Under the pieces are notes generated by a model, which made no database searches, was not told where the DNA came from, and worked only from the letters and a program-made list of their open reading frames with translations. The translations under genes were made by a program, and so were the position numbers. Below are positions 27,248 to 34,197 of a stretch of 64,000 nt of DNA, in pieces; positions within the stretch are counted from its first letter, which is position 1; each line of letters begins with the position of its first letter. Origin of the DNA: Lentisphaeria bacterium (GTDB lineage Bacteria; Verrucomicrobiota; Lentisphaeria; Victivallales; Victivallaceae). The stretch spans positions 1-64,000 of the forward strand of contig JAFWBQ010000121.1 in the NCBI GenBank assembly GCA_017507125.1. The letters run 5' to 3'.

Positions 27248-28924
27248 TTATTTCAAACGTTCCAATACATACTGAACCGCTGATTGTTTTTCTGCGCCGG
27301 GAGGAGTCGTTGCGGCGATGATCTCCATAGCTTCAAAGAGCTTTTCGCAACTTTCCTCATAACTCAACTTGCCGATTTCAGCCACCAGCCGGGCGCCTCT
27401 GTCCATAAGTTTTTTATTGGTGCAGTCCACCCAGCTCATCCAGTTGCCGGTGACTCTGCCCATGACCACCATGGTTCCGGTGGAAATGTTGTTGAGAACC
27501 AGTTTGACCGCCATGTGACGGATAAGACGCAAAGGCGTGTCGGGAATGGTGCATTTGATGGTGAAATCCCCTTGACCGCATCCGATGAATACTCTTTTGC
27601 CGGCAGAAAATTTTCCGGCGTAGAGTTCAAAGGCTCTCTCCAGTTCCTCTCTGTTGCAGGCGACTCCCGTTTCAACGAGCACTGCGGCATCGTTTCCGGT
27701 TGCGTAGCGCTCCGGAGAGTCCTCATTGCCGACAGCGATCTTGAGAAGATTGGCACTGCTGATTTTGGGAGGATTGTTTTGGATCTTTTCTGCGGCCCCC
27801 AATCTTATGTAATCCTCTTTTGTCCACTCAAGGCAGCGCAGGGGACGGCGCATGTTCCGTTCCCATACTGTCCGGGTATCGAAAAGGGGATTTTTTACAA
27901 ACGCCCAGGGAATGGGGGAGGTCGTATCATCTGCAGGACGGAAGGGGGGCAGCATGAAGGTGGGGGAGCGTTCCGTTGTATCGGTGAAGATATCCAGCAG
28001 ACAGTCATCGGCACAATAAGTGATGCGACCGTGTTTTTTGTAGACCGATGCTTCAAAGTCGATGTATTCAGCCATTGCTTTGCGGGAGTCCGGTGATTCA
28101 AGTTCATCAAGAAGTCTTGCAAAGTCAGCGGCAATGTCAGGCATGGAAGTTCCCATAAGTTCGGAAGCCATATATTCCAGGGCGGCTCCTGCAATCAGCT
28201 GTTCGGAACTTGTCGCCTGCATACGGGTGGAACCGGCAAGTCCCATGGGACCGCAGTGAAGATCAAGGACCGTCACCCGGGGATCATTGATGGCGCGGGC
28301 GGAGCGTTCAATGTGTGCCGCCAGCAGATCAGCCGGATTGTTGAAAAGCAGAAATCCTTTTGCCCCCCGGTTGACTGCCTCTTCGAGGGTTCCGAGGACG
28401 GAGGAGGTTTCCCCCCCTTCTGTAATGGCAACGAGCATATCATCCCTGCCGATATTGAGCATACGCAGTTGTTCGCGTCCGAATTCCAGATAGTCCTCAA
28501 AAAATTCGACAGAACGGACAAGGGCAAAGTCTCCGCCTGTCATAATGCTGAAAACCTGATCTGCATATTGGTTGAGAGCTGTATATTTTTCGGCCGTTTC
28601 CCGCCACATGCCTTCCAGTAGAATACTCAATCTGCCTGTTGCCCCGCAGCCTGAAAAGACGATTTTTTTGCCTTTTTTCAAAGTTTCCACTCCCTCTGTG
28701 CAAAGTTTTGCAAACTCAGGAGAGGGGAGGATCTTTCGGGCCATTTCAAGCACGTTGCGGTCAACCAGCTGAAGATTGGCGATGCCGTCTACTGTGGAAC
28801 GGGCAAACTCTTTGTCCAGATTCCGGGTGAGGGGACTGGATTGCTCTGTGGGAAGAAAACCCAGATGAAATTGGGTCTCGTTGGCGATAAAGTCCCGCGC
28901 CCTGGCAAGGGATGAATCACTCAT
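27248..28924 (-). CDS. Double SIS-domain protein, MurQ / glucokinase-regulator (GKRP)-like
   Basis: 558 residues, nearly twice the ~300 of a MurNAc-6-phosphate etherase. The first SIS domain has the sugar-phosphate loop SGCGATGRLS at 91-100 followed by a Glu in LLEGMWRE, and then AITEGGETSSVLG. The C-terminal third has MAVKLVLNNISTGTMVVMG and NWMSWVDCTNKKLMDRGARL, strongly reminiscent of the MurQ C-terminal end. The stretch between (about 250-430) is extra and probably contributes a second SIS-like lobe, as in GKRP. Either MurNAc-6-P etherase activity or sugar-phosphate sensing is possible. AAAGGAG lies 9 nt before the ATG. Its leader contains the mobile-element copy 28962-29159. Confidence 0.75.
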   Translation of the reverse strand: MSDSSLARARDFIANETQFHLGFLPTEQSSPLTRNLDKEFARSTVDGIANLQLVDRNVLEMARKILPSPEFAKLCTEGVETLKKGKKIVFSGCGATGRLSILLEGMWRETAEKYTALNQYADQVFSIMTGGDFALVRSVEFFEDYLEFGREQLRMLNIGRDDMLVAITEGGETSSVLGTLEEAVNRGAKGFLLFNNPADLLAAHIERSARAINDPRVTVLDLHCGPMGLAGSTRMQATSSEQLIAGAALEYMASELMGTSMPDIAADFARLLDELESPDSRKAMAEYIDFEASVYKKHGRITYCADDCLLDIFTDTTERSPTFMLPPFRPADDTTSPIPWAFVKNPLFDTRTVWERNMRRPLRCLEWTKEDYIRLGAAEKIQNNPPKISSANLLKIAVGNEDSPERYATGNDAAVLVETGVACNREELERAFELYAGKFSAGKRVFIGCGQGDFTIKCTIPDTPLRLIRHMAVKLVLNNISTGTMVVMGRVTGNWMSWVDCTNKKLMDRGARLVAEIGKLSYEESCEKLFEAMEIIAATTPPGAEKQSAVQYVLERLK

Positions 28925-28961
28925 GATGATATGCTCCTTTGAAATTAGTCTTTATTCTGAG

Positions 28962-29159
28962 GAGGCAATTTCAAAACTCCTCAAAATTGTCAAAGCGCCC
29001 TCGCTTCGATCTGATAAAGGGAGCGTTTTTCCGCCTTCGCATAAAGCTACGGCGGGACAAGCGCCTGTTACCTTGCAGGCAGCAGCCTTCAAACTACCCT
29101 TTACAGCTCTTTGCGAATGACATCTTTGCCATTTTTTGAATGACTTTTGAAATTACCTC
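28962..29159. mobile_element. MITE-like element, copy 1
   Basis: A 198-bp non-coding sequence with terminal inverted repeats: the left end GAGGCAATTTCAAAA matches the inverse of the right end TTTTGAAATTACCTC at 14 of 15 positions, and weaker inverse similarity extends to about 36 bp. It is flanked by direct repeats TCTGAG (28956-28961 and 29158-29163). The first TC on the right also belongs to the inverted repeat, so the true duplication may be shorter (TGAG). Compared with copy 2 (60195-60391) it differs by two substitutions and one single-base indel. No transposase is encoded. It fills most of the 392-bp gap between two divergent genes. Confidence 0.85.
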
Positions 29160-29166
29160 TGAGGTT

Positions 29167-29195
29167 AATATAATACCTGAATATCTGCTTGTCAA
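29167..29195 (-). promoter_or_regulatory. Predicted promoter of the SIS gene, abutting mobile element copy 1
   Basis: On the minus strand TTGACA (29195-29190) and TATATT (29172-29167) are 17 nt apart. The start site, about 7 nt downstream, would fall near 29160, at the element's border, so the whole element would be transcribed as a leader. Confidence 0.7.
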
Positions 29196-29239
29196 GAGAT
29201 ATTCAAGGTGACAGATAAGGGAAAAAGTGCAAAAGTCTG

Positions 29240-29268
29240 TTGAAAAAGATTATTTGTGATGCTATATT
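29240..29268 (+). promoter_or_regulatory. Predicted promoter of the inositol phosphatase gene
   Basis: TTGAAA at 29240-29245 and TATATT at 29263-29268 with a 17-nt spacer, about 48 nt before the ATG at 29317. Confidence 0.65.
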
Positions 29269-29282
29269 TCACACTGTGAAAT
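29266..29282. promoter_or_regulatory. Palindromic operator candidate
   Basis: ATTTCAC-ACT-GTGAAAT, perfect 7-bp arms, overlaps the -10 hexamer end and the expected start site of the gene at 29317. It is well placed for repressor binding. Confidence 0.5.
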
Positions 29283-29316
29283 CATCAGGCAAAATTGAGA
29301 AAGGCTCCTGTACAGT

Positions 29317-30090
29317 ATGAAAGAAATAATACCCTTGATTTGTGAAACGGCAAAAGCTGCCGGTAAGATCGCTCTTGAACGGCGGAAAAACTTTGAAAAT
29401 GTCCGGATTTTTTCCAAAGAGACCCCTGCGGATCTCGTAACTGATGTGGATCGTGAAGTGGAGCGTTTCATTATTGACCGTCTGAAGCAGGCAACTCCTG
29501 AATTCGGTTTTATCGGTGAAGAGTCCGGGGTGACGGATGGAACTTCGGAATGGGCCTACTGCATAGATCCCATTGACGGGACGACCAGTTATGTGCATGG
29601 TTCACCCGTGTTCAGCGTTTCCATTGGTGTGCTGCGGGGGAGTGAGTTTTATGCAGGGGCTGTTTTTGCGCCTCAGCTGAATGAGCTTTATTATGCAGAA
29701 AAAGGGAAGGGCGCCTTTTTGAACGGAGTTCCCATCCACGCATCAACGTGTCAGACATTGGGCGAAGCACTTTGCTCAACGGGTTTTGCCTGTATCCGTG
29801 CCCGAAAAGAAAAGAATAATCTTGAATATTTCGCAAAAATCGTCCCGCAGCTTCAGGAGATCCGGCGGACAGGCTCAGCCGCATTCGATATCTGTCAGGT
29901 GGCAGCCGGACGCTTTGACGGCTATTGGGAGTTTTATCTGCATCAGTATGATATCGCAGCCGGTGCCGTTATCGCCATGGAAGCCGGGGCGCTTTTTACG
30001 GATATCGACGGAGGAAAAGAGTATCTCGAAAAGGGGCTCGTCTGTGCCGCTCCCGGAGTACATCCGCTGCTCTGTCATGAACTTCATTGA
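29317..30090 (+). CDS. suhB: Inositol-monophosphatase family phosphatase
   Basis: 257 residues, the normal length of the lithium-sensitive IMPase/SuhB family that dephosphorylates inositol-1-phosphate or related sugar phosphates with two or three Mg ions. Motifs seen are DLVTDVDREVERF, FIGEESG, the core metal site YCIDPIDGTTSYVHG, and the late loop QYDIAAGAVIAMEAGA, which replaces the family's usual W-D with Y-D. No signal peptide. Inositol phosphatase, 3'-phosphoadenosine phosphatase and fructose-bisphosphatase activities occur in this superfamily, so the symbol is tentative. It has its own promoter with a palindrome at the start site. Confidence 0.85.
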   Translation: MKEIIPLICETAKAAGKIALERRKNFENVRIFSKETPADLVTDVDREVERFIIDRLKQATPEFGFIGEESGVTDGTSEWAYCIDPIDGTTSYVHGSPVFSVSIGVLRGSEFYAGAVFAPQLNELYYAEKGKGAFLNGVPIHASTCQTLGEALCSTGFACIRARKEKNNLEYFAKIVPQLQEIRRTGSAAFDICQVAAGRFDGYWEFYLHQYDIAAGAVIAMEAGALFTDIDGGKEYLEKGLVCAAPGVHPLLCHELH

Positions 30091-30097
30091 TTTTTTC

Positions 30098-30126
30098 TTG
30101 AAAATAAATGAAAGCGGTGCTATATT
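30098..30126 (+). promoter_or_regulatory. Predicted promoter of accD
   Basis: TTGAAA at 30098-30103 and TATATT at 30121-30126 with a 17-nt spacer, about 89 nt before the accD start. Confidence 0.65.
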
Positions 30127-30214
30127 ATACGTGACGTAAAAAGAACTCGTAAAAGCAACTTGCAGCGGGCAATTGGAGCTCCTGCACTTTTTTAATCTAC
30201 TAAAAGAGGTACTT

Positions 30215-31069
30215 ATGGCTCTCTTCAGCAGCGGAAAATATTCGACTTTGCGCGTTGTTGCTCCTCAGGCACGCAAGATGGTTATCCCCGATGGTTCCTG
30301 GGTGAAGTGCCGCAACTGCGGACAGACGCTCTTTACCGAGCAGCTGGAGGACAACCTCAATGTCTGCTGGAATTGCAGCTGCCATTTGAGTGTGACTGCA
30401 CCTGACCGTATCGCTCAGCTTGCGGATGAGGGGAGCTTTGAAGAGTTCGATGTCAATATGAAATCAGTTGATCTGCTTGAATTTGTGGACTCCAAGCCTT
30501 ACTCCAAGCGTCTGGCGGACAGTGTGGAAAAAACAGGGCTCTCAGAAGCTGTTATCTGCGGCAGATGCACTATTGACGGCAGAGCCTGTGCCATCGGCGT
30601 GATGGATTTCCGTTTTATGGGGGCCTCCATGGGATCTGTGGTGGGTGAAAAGATCGTCCGGATGGTCGAGTATGCCATAAAAGAAAAACTCCCCGTGATC
30701 ATGGTCACAGCTTCCGGCGGTGCCCGGATGCAGGAAGGTGTTGTCAGTCTCATGCAGATGGCAAAGACCTGCGGTGCTTTTGAGAAACTTGCTGAGGCAG
30801 GACTTGCATATATTGCTGTTTTGACCAATCCCACTTACGGCGGTGTCAGCGCCAGTTTTGCCACCATCGCAGATGTGATCATGGCAGAACCGGAGGCTAT
30901 GATCGGCTTCGCCGGTCAGCGTGTTATCGCAGAAACCACAAACGCAAAACTTCCCGATAATTTCCAGAAAGCAGAGTTCCTTTGGGAGAAAGGATTGATC
31001 GATCGGGTGGTGGAACGGAAAAATTTACGAAAAGAATTGGGTTTACTGCTTGAATTTTTCAAGAACTGA
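30215..31069 (+). CDS. accD: Acetyl-CoA carboxylase, carboxyltransferase subunit beta
   Basis: 284 residues from the ATG at 30215, which has AGAGG 5 nt upstream; an in-frame upstream start at 30173 lacks such a site. The N-terminal zinc ribbon is complete, with C32, C35, C51 and C54 (KCRNCG and VCWNCSC). The crotonase-fold core follows with ASGGARMQEG and the oxyanion-hole region NPTYGGVSASFA, then IGFAGQRVI. With AccA (not in this window) it transfers carboxyl from biotin to acetyl-CoA in the first step of fatty acid synthesis. The SRP RNA gene begins 30 bp downstream on the same strand with its own promoter. Confidence 0.95.
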   Translation: MALFSSGKYSTLRVVAPQARKMVIPDGSWVKCRNCGQTLFTEQLEDNLNVCWNCSCHLSVTAPDRIAQLADEGSFEEFDVNMKSVDLLEFVDSKPYSKRLADSVEKTGLSEAVICGRCTIDGRACAIGVMDFRFMGASMGSVVGEKIVRMVEYAIKEKLPVIMVTASGGARMQEGVVSLMQMAKTCGAFEKLAEAGLAYIAVLTNPTYGGVSASFATIADVIMAEPEAMIGFAGQRVIAETTNAKLPDNFQKAEFLWEKGLIDRVVERKNLRKELGLLLEFFKN

Positions 31070-31078
31070 GTATATATT
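31050..31078 (+). promoter_or_regulatory. Predicted promoter of the SRP RNA
   Basis: TTGAAT at 31050-31055 and TATATT at 31073-31078, 17 nt apart, inside and just after the 3' end of accD. An alternative -10 is TATTAT at 31080-31085. Confidence 0.5.
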
Positions 31079-31099
31079 GTATTATTGTCACTTTTTGAT

Positions 31100-31202
31100 G
31101 CCGGGACGGACCCCGTGTGTTGTCAAAAGCGCCAACCGGGTCAGGTGGGGAACCAAGCAGCCCTACGCGATTTTTGACAGGCCTCGGGTAATCTGTTCCG
31201 GC
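31100..31202 (+). ncRNA. ffs: Signal recognition particle RNA (4.5S, bacterial small type)
   Basis: About 103 nt. The conserved domain IV is present as GTCAGGTGGGGAACCAAGC followed by AGCCCTA: the GGAA tetraloop closed by TGG/CCA, then the symmetric and asymmetric internal loops that bind Ffh. The ends GCCGGGAC (31100-31107) and GTTCCGGC (31195-31202) pair to close the long hairpin, and T's at 31204-31208 follow as terminator. There is no Alu domain. The bounds are set from this pairing and may be off by a few nucleotides. Confidence 0.93.
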
Positions 31203-31249
31203 TCTTTTTATGGATATGCCGGAACATTTTCTTTTTGAGGGAGATCACC

Positions 31250-31972
31250 ATGGAACGATTTGACGGACGCAGACCCGATGAACTGCGTAAATGGAGTTTG
31301 GTACCCAATTTTCTTTCACATCCGGTCGGTTCGACCCTCATCAGCTGCGGCGGTACACGAGTCGTTTGTGCCGTCAGTTCCGAAGGCCGAGTTCCCCCGT
31401 GGATGAAAAGTCAGGGGAAGAGCGGCGGCTGGATCACCTGTGAATACGGAATGCTTCCGGCTTCCACTGGTGATCGCATGAAACGTGAGGCTGCCTCCGG
31501 CAAACAGGGAGGACGGACTGTAGAGATCCAACGCCTTATCGGACGTTCATTGCGGATGTGTGCCGATTTGGAAAAACTGGGCGAAAATACCCTCTATATC
31601 GACTGTGATGTTATCGACGCTGACGGAGGCACCCGCTGCGGCGGAATTTCCGGTGCAGCAGCAGCCCTTGCCATTGCCTGTAAAAAACTTTATCCAGAGG
31701 TCGATCCCTTTAAACAGCTTGTCGCCGCTGTAAGTGTGGGGATCGTGGATGGAGTTCCGGTTCTTGACCTCTGCTATGAAGAGGACTCCCGTGCTGAGGT
31801 GGATATGAATGTGGTCATGGCTGAGTCAGGGGAATTTATTGAGATCCAGGGCACCGCTGAACACGGTACTTTTTCCAGAAGCCGTATGAATGAACTGCTT
31901 GATCTGGCTGAGCACGGTTTGAAACAGATCTTTGCCCTGCAGAGAGAGTGCATCGAGGCGGGGTTGAAGTGA
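31250..31972 (+). CDS. rph: Ribonuclease PH
   Basis: 240 residues, matching the ~238 of known RNase PH, a phosphorolytic 3'-5' exonuclease that trims tRNA precursors as a hexamer. The N-terminus RFDGRRPDELRKW is diagnostic, followed by GSTLISCGGTRVVCA, EYGMLPASTGDR with the conserved RNA-binding region, RLIGRSLRMC, and IDCDVIDADGGTR with the phosphate-site residues. The ATG at 31250 has GGGAG 7 nt upstream. Its stop overlaps the dnaX GTG as GTGA. Confidence 0.95.
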   Translation: MERFDGRRPDELRKWSLVPNFLSHPVGSTLISCGGTRVVCAVSSEGRVPPWMKSQGKSGGWITCEYGMLPASTGDRMKREAASGKQGGRTVEIQRLIGRSLRMCADLEKLGENTLYIDCDVIDADGGTRCGGISGAAAALAIACKKLYPEVDPFKQLVAAVSVGIVDGVPVLDLCYEEDSRAEVDMNVVMAESGEFIEIQGTAEHGTFSRSRMNELLDLAEHGLKQIFALQRECIEAGLK

Positions 31973-33693
31973 GCGAATATCAGGTAATTGCCAGAAAATG
32001 GCGTCCCCAGCGTTTTACCGATGTCGTCGGTCAGCAGCATGTGGTGCGTACACTGCGTAATGCCATTACGCAGAACCGTACCGGACACGCTTACCTCTTT
32101 GTCGGTCCCAGAGGTATCGGCAAAACGACCCTTGCCCGTATTTTTGCCAAGGCGCTCAACTGCCTTGCTCCTGTGGATGGAGATCCCTGCTGCCAGTGCG
32201 AAAACTGCCGTGCCATGGCTGAGGAGCGTTCACTTGATGTGATCGAAATCGACGCCGCCAGCCGCAACAATGCTGAATCCATGCGCGAACTTGCCGATGA
32301 TGTGCTCCCCAGTCCTGTGGGGGGCAAGTACAAAGTGTACATCATCGACGAGGTACACATGCTCTCAAAGGTGGCATGGAACGTTTTGCTCAAAACAGTT
32401 GAAGAACCTCCGACCCATGTGAAGTTTATCTTTGCCACTACCGAAGTCCATCAGGTGCTGCCCACGATCATTTCCCGCTGTCAGCGCTTTGATCTGCAGC
32501 CTATTCCCACAAAACTCATTGCAGAAAGACTTTCACTCATCGCCAGAACTGAGAATGTGGCGGTTGAACCCGAAGCTGTTGCTGCCATCGCCCGCGCCGC
32601 AGAAGGCGGTATGCGTGACGCTCAATCGCTCCTGGATCAGATGATCGCCTTCTTTTTGCGGGGAGATGGCGGCGCCATTACCGGGGCTCAGGTTCTTTCT
32701 CTTTTCGGTCTGACTGACCGGGGGGATCTGGACTCTCTGATCGGCTCCATGCTCCGCAATGATGCGGCAGGGGTTATAACTATTGTCGCCAAACTTGCCA
32801 AAAGAGGCAAGAACCTTGAGACGTTGTTTGAAGAGATGCTGGGAGCGCTCCGTGCCGTGGAACTTTGTGCATTGCTGCCTCAGCCTGAGACCGTTCTTGA
32901 TGAGACTCCGGAATCCATAGCTGCCTACCGGCAGTTGGGAACTCTGGCTCCCAACAGCGATGTGGTGCGGATCCTCCTGGAGCAACTGGCTCCGGCGGGG
33001 CGTACTCTCAGAGATGCTCTTGACCGGCAGATCGTTCTGGAAACCCTTGTCCTCAAGGCCATGCGTGAAGCCCATGCAGTGAGAATAGATGATATCCTGC
33101 GCCGCCTCAACCAGCTCAGAAGTGCCGGGGAGCTCAAGTTCCTTGAGCAGCTGCCTGTTGTGGAGCGTCCTCTGCCCATTCCGGGGCAGGCTGCCGTTGC
33201 AGTTTCTGAGCCTGTTTCAGAACCTGCTCCCGCTCCCGCTCCTGAAGTTGCGCCCCAGCCTCAACCTGAGCCTGTTCCTGAAACTGCTCCAATTGCAGAG
33301 CCCGCTCCCGCTCCTGAAGTTGCGCCCCAGCCTCAACCTGAGCCTGTTCCTGAAACTGCTCCAATTGCAGAGCCCGCTCCTGCAGCAGAAGCAGTTCCCG
33401 CGTCCATGCCTCAGCCGGGATCCGTTCCGGTTTCCAGCGCAGAACCTGAAGTTCACAGCGAAGCGCCGGCTGATGCCGCTGCAGAAAAAAGTTTTTCCGG
33501 AGAAGGGACGGATCTGGCATCTGATATCGCCAATCAGGGCGAGGATCTGCAGCAGGCACCCGACCGCAAGGTCCGTCACAGCGTGATGGCCCACGACCCG
33601 GATGCTTTACGGCGGATCGTTCATGAAGATCCCAAAGTGGCAGAAGCAGTCAGACTTTTTGATGGAAAAGTCATTGATATGCATGTTATGTGA
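31969..33693 (+). CDS. dnaX: DNA polymerase III subunit gamma/tau
   Basis: 574 residues from a GTG that overlaps the rph stop. The clamp-loader AAA+ domain begins YQVIARKWRPQRF; Walker A is GPRGIGKT at 46-53, a four-Cys zinc module lies at about 65-80, and Walker B is DEVHML near 127. Sensor 1 and the helical domain III complete the first ~370 residues. A Pro/Glu/Ala-rich linker (about 415-500) holds an exact 24-residue duplication encoded by a perfect 72-bp tandem repeat. The C-terminal ~60 residues end in AEAVRLFDGKVIDMHVM. No in-frame A-AAA-AAG slippage site is found, so a separate gamma product is not predicted. Confidence 0.93.
   Translation: MSEYQVIARKWRPQRFTDVVGQQHVVRTLRNAITQNRTGHAYLFVGPRGIGKTTLARIFAKALNCLAPVDGDPCCQCENCRAMAEERSLDVIEIDAASRNNAESMRELADDVLPSPVGGKYKVYIIDEVHMLSKVAWNVLLKTVEEPPTHVKFIFATTEVHQVLPTIISRCQRFDLQPIPTKLIAERLSLIARTENVAVEPEAVAAIARAAEGGMRDAQSLLDQMIAFFLRGDGGAITGAQVLSLFGLTDRGDLDSLIGSMLRNDAAGVITIVAKLAKRGKNLETLFEEMLGALRAVELCALLPQPETVLDETPESIAAYRQLGTLAPNSDVVRILLEQLAPAGRTLRDALDRQIVLETLVLKAMREAHAVRIDDILRRLNQLRSAGELKFLEQLPVVERPLPIPGQAAVAVSEPVSEPAPAPAPEVAPQPQPEPVPETAPIAEPAPAPEVAPQPQPEPVPETAPIAEPAPAAEAVPASMPQPGSVPVSSAEPEVHSEAPADAAAEKSFSGEGTDLASDIANQGEDLQQAPDRKVRHSVMAHDPDALRRIVHEDPKVAEAVRLFDGKVIDMHVM
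33229..33380 (+). repeat. Perfect 72-bp tandem duplication inside dnaX
   Basis: Copies at 33229-33300 and 33301-33372 are identical, and the match runs 8 bp further. Each encodes 24 residues of a Pro/Glu/Ala-rich linker. Confidence 0.95.
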
Positions 33694-33735
33694 TAAATAA
33701 AAATTTTTCAGAGATAATTTAACAGGAGAATAATC

Positions 33736-34131
33736 ATGAAAATAGCCGTTACTTGCGAAAATCATCAAGTATTTCAGCATTTCGGACACACGCCGGGATT
33801 TGCCATTTTTGAGGCGGAAACCGGTAAGATCGTCAGTGAAAAACTTGTCTCATCCGGCGACTCCGGACATGGTGCCCTTGCCGCTTTGCTGGCTGAGGAA
33901 AAGGTTGACGTTCTTATTTGCGGCGGCATCGGCGGCGGTGCCATCAATGCTCTTAAACAGGCATTCATTCTGGTGGTGGGCGGTGCCGAAGGCGATGTGC
34001 GCGAAGTTGCCGAAGCCTTTCTCAACAATACCTTGAAATTGCGGGAAAATTTCCGCTGCAGCCACCATCATCATGAAGAGGGCCATACTTGCGGCGACCA
34101 TGGCTGCGGCAGTGGCGGATGTCACCACTGA
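33736..34131 (+). CDS. Dinitrogenase iron-molybdenum cofactor (NifX/NafY)-like protein with His/Cys tail
   Basis: 131 residues. Residues 1-105 match the small ribonuclease-H-like fold of the NifX/NafY/MTH1175 family, with the typical start IAVTCENHQVFQHFGHTPGF and the central VDVLICGGIGGGAINAL. The tail from C108 to H131 contains eight His and four Cys, so it very likely binds metal. There are no nif structural genes here, so a role in nitrogen fixation is not supported. Family members without nif are often thought to handle iron-sulfur or other metal cargo. ACAGGAG lies about 8 nt before the ATG, and a terminator follows at 34146-34173. Confidence 0.8.
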   Translation: MKIAVTCENHQVFQHFGHTPGFAIFEAETGKIVSEKLVSSGDSGHGALAALLAEEKVDVLICGGIGGGAINALKQAFILVVGGAEGDVREVAEAFLNNTLKLRENFRCSHHHHEEGHTCGDHGCGSGGCHH

Positions 34132-34145
34132 TAATACATCTTTAC

Positions 34146-34173
34146 AAGGCGGAAAATGACTCCGCCTTTTTCT
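34146..34173 (+). terminator. Rho-independent terminator after the NifX-like gene
   Basis: AAGGCGGA (34146-34153) pairs with TCCGCCTT (34161-34168) around a 7-nt loop, followed by T-rich sequence. Confidence 0.85.
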
Positions 34174-34197
34174 TTTCTGCAAAAATAGGTTTTTACG

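Noticed and set aside
29089-29130. A 12-codon minus-strand ORF (MAKMSFAKSCKG) in the element
   Set aside because: It is present in both copies but has no Shine-Dalgarno sequence, and conservation is explained by recent duplication. Not enough to call a peptide.
28881-29139. Small plus-strand open frames running through mobile element copy 1
   Set aside because: They start outside the element, their frame is broken by the one-base deletion in copy 2, and they lack ribosome-binding sites. The element is treated as non-coding.
28962-29159. Reading the repeat as an integron attC site or CRISPR unit
   Set aside because: It has transposon-like inverted ends with flanking direct repeats, no gene cassette array, no spacer series and no integrase nearby.
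33484-33492. A-rich run AAAAAAG in dnaX as a programmed frameshift site
   Set aside because: The heptamer is out of phase with the reading frame (codons are GAA AAA AGT), so the classical A-AAA-AAG slip cannot occur there.
33134-33594. Minus-strand Gln/Glu- or Arg/Phe-rich frames across the dnaX repeats
   Set aside because: Low-complexity products created by the tandem repeat on the opposite strand; no start signals.
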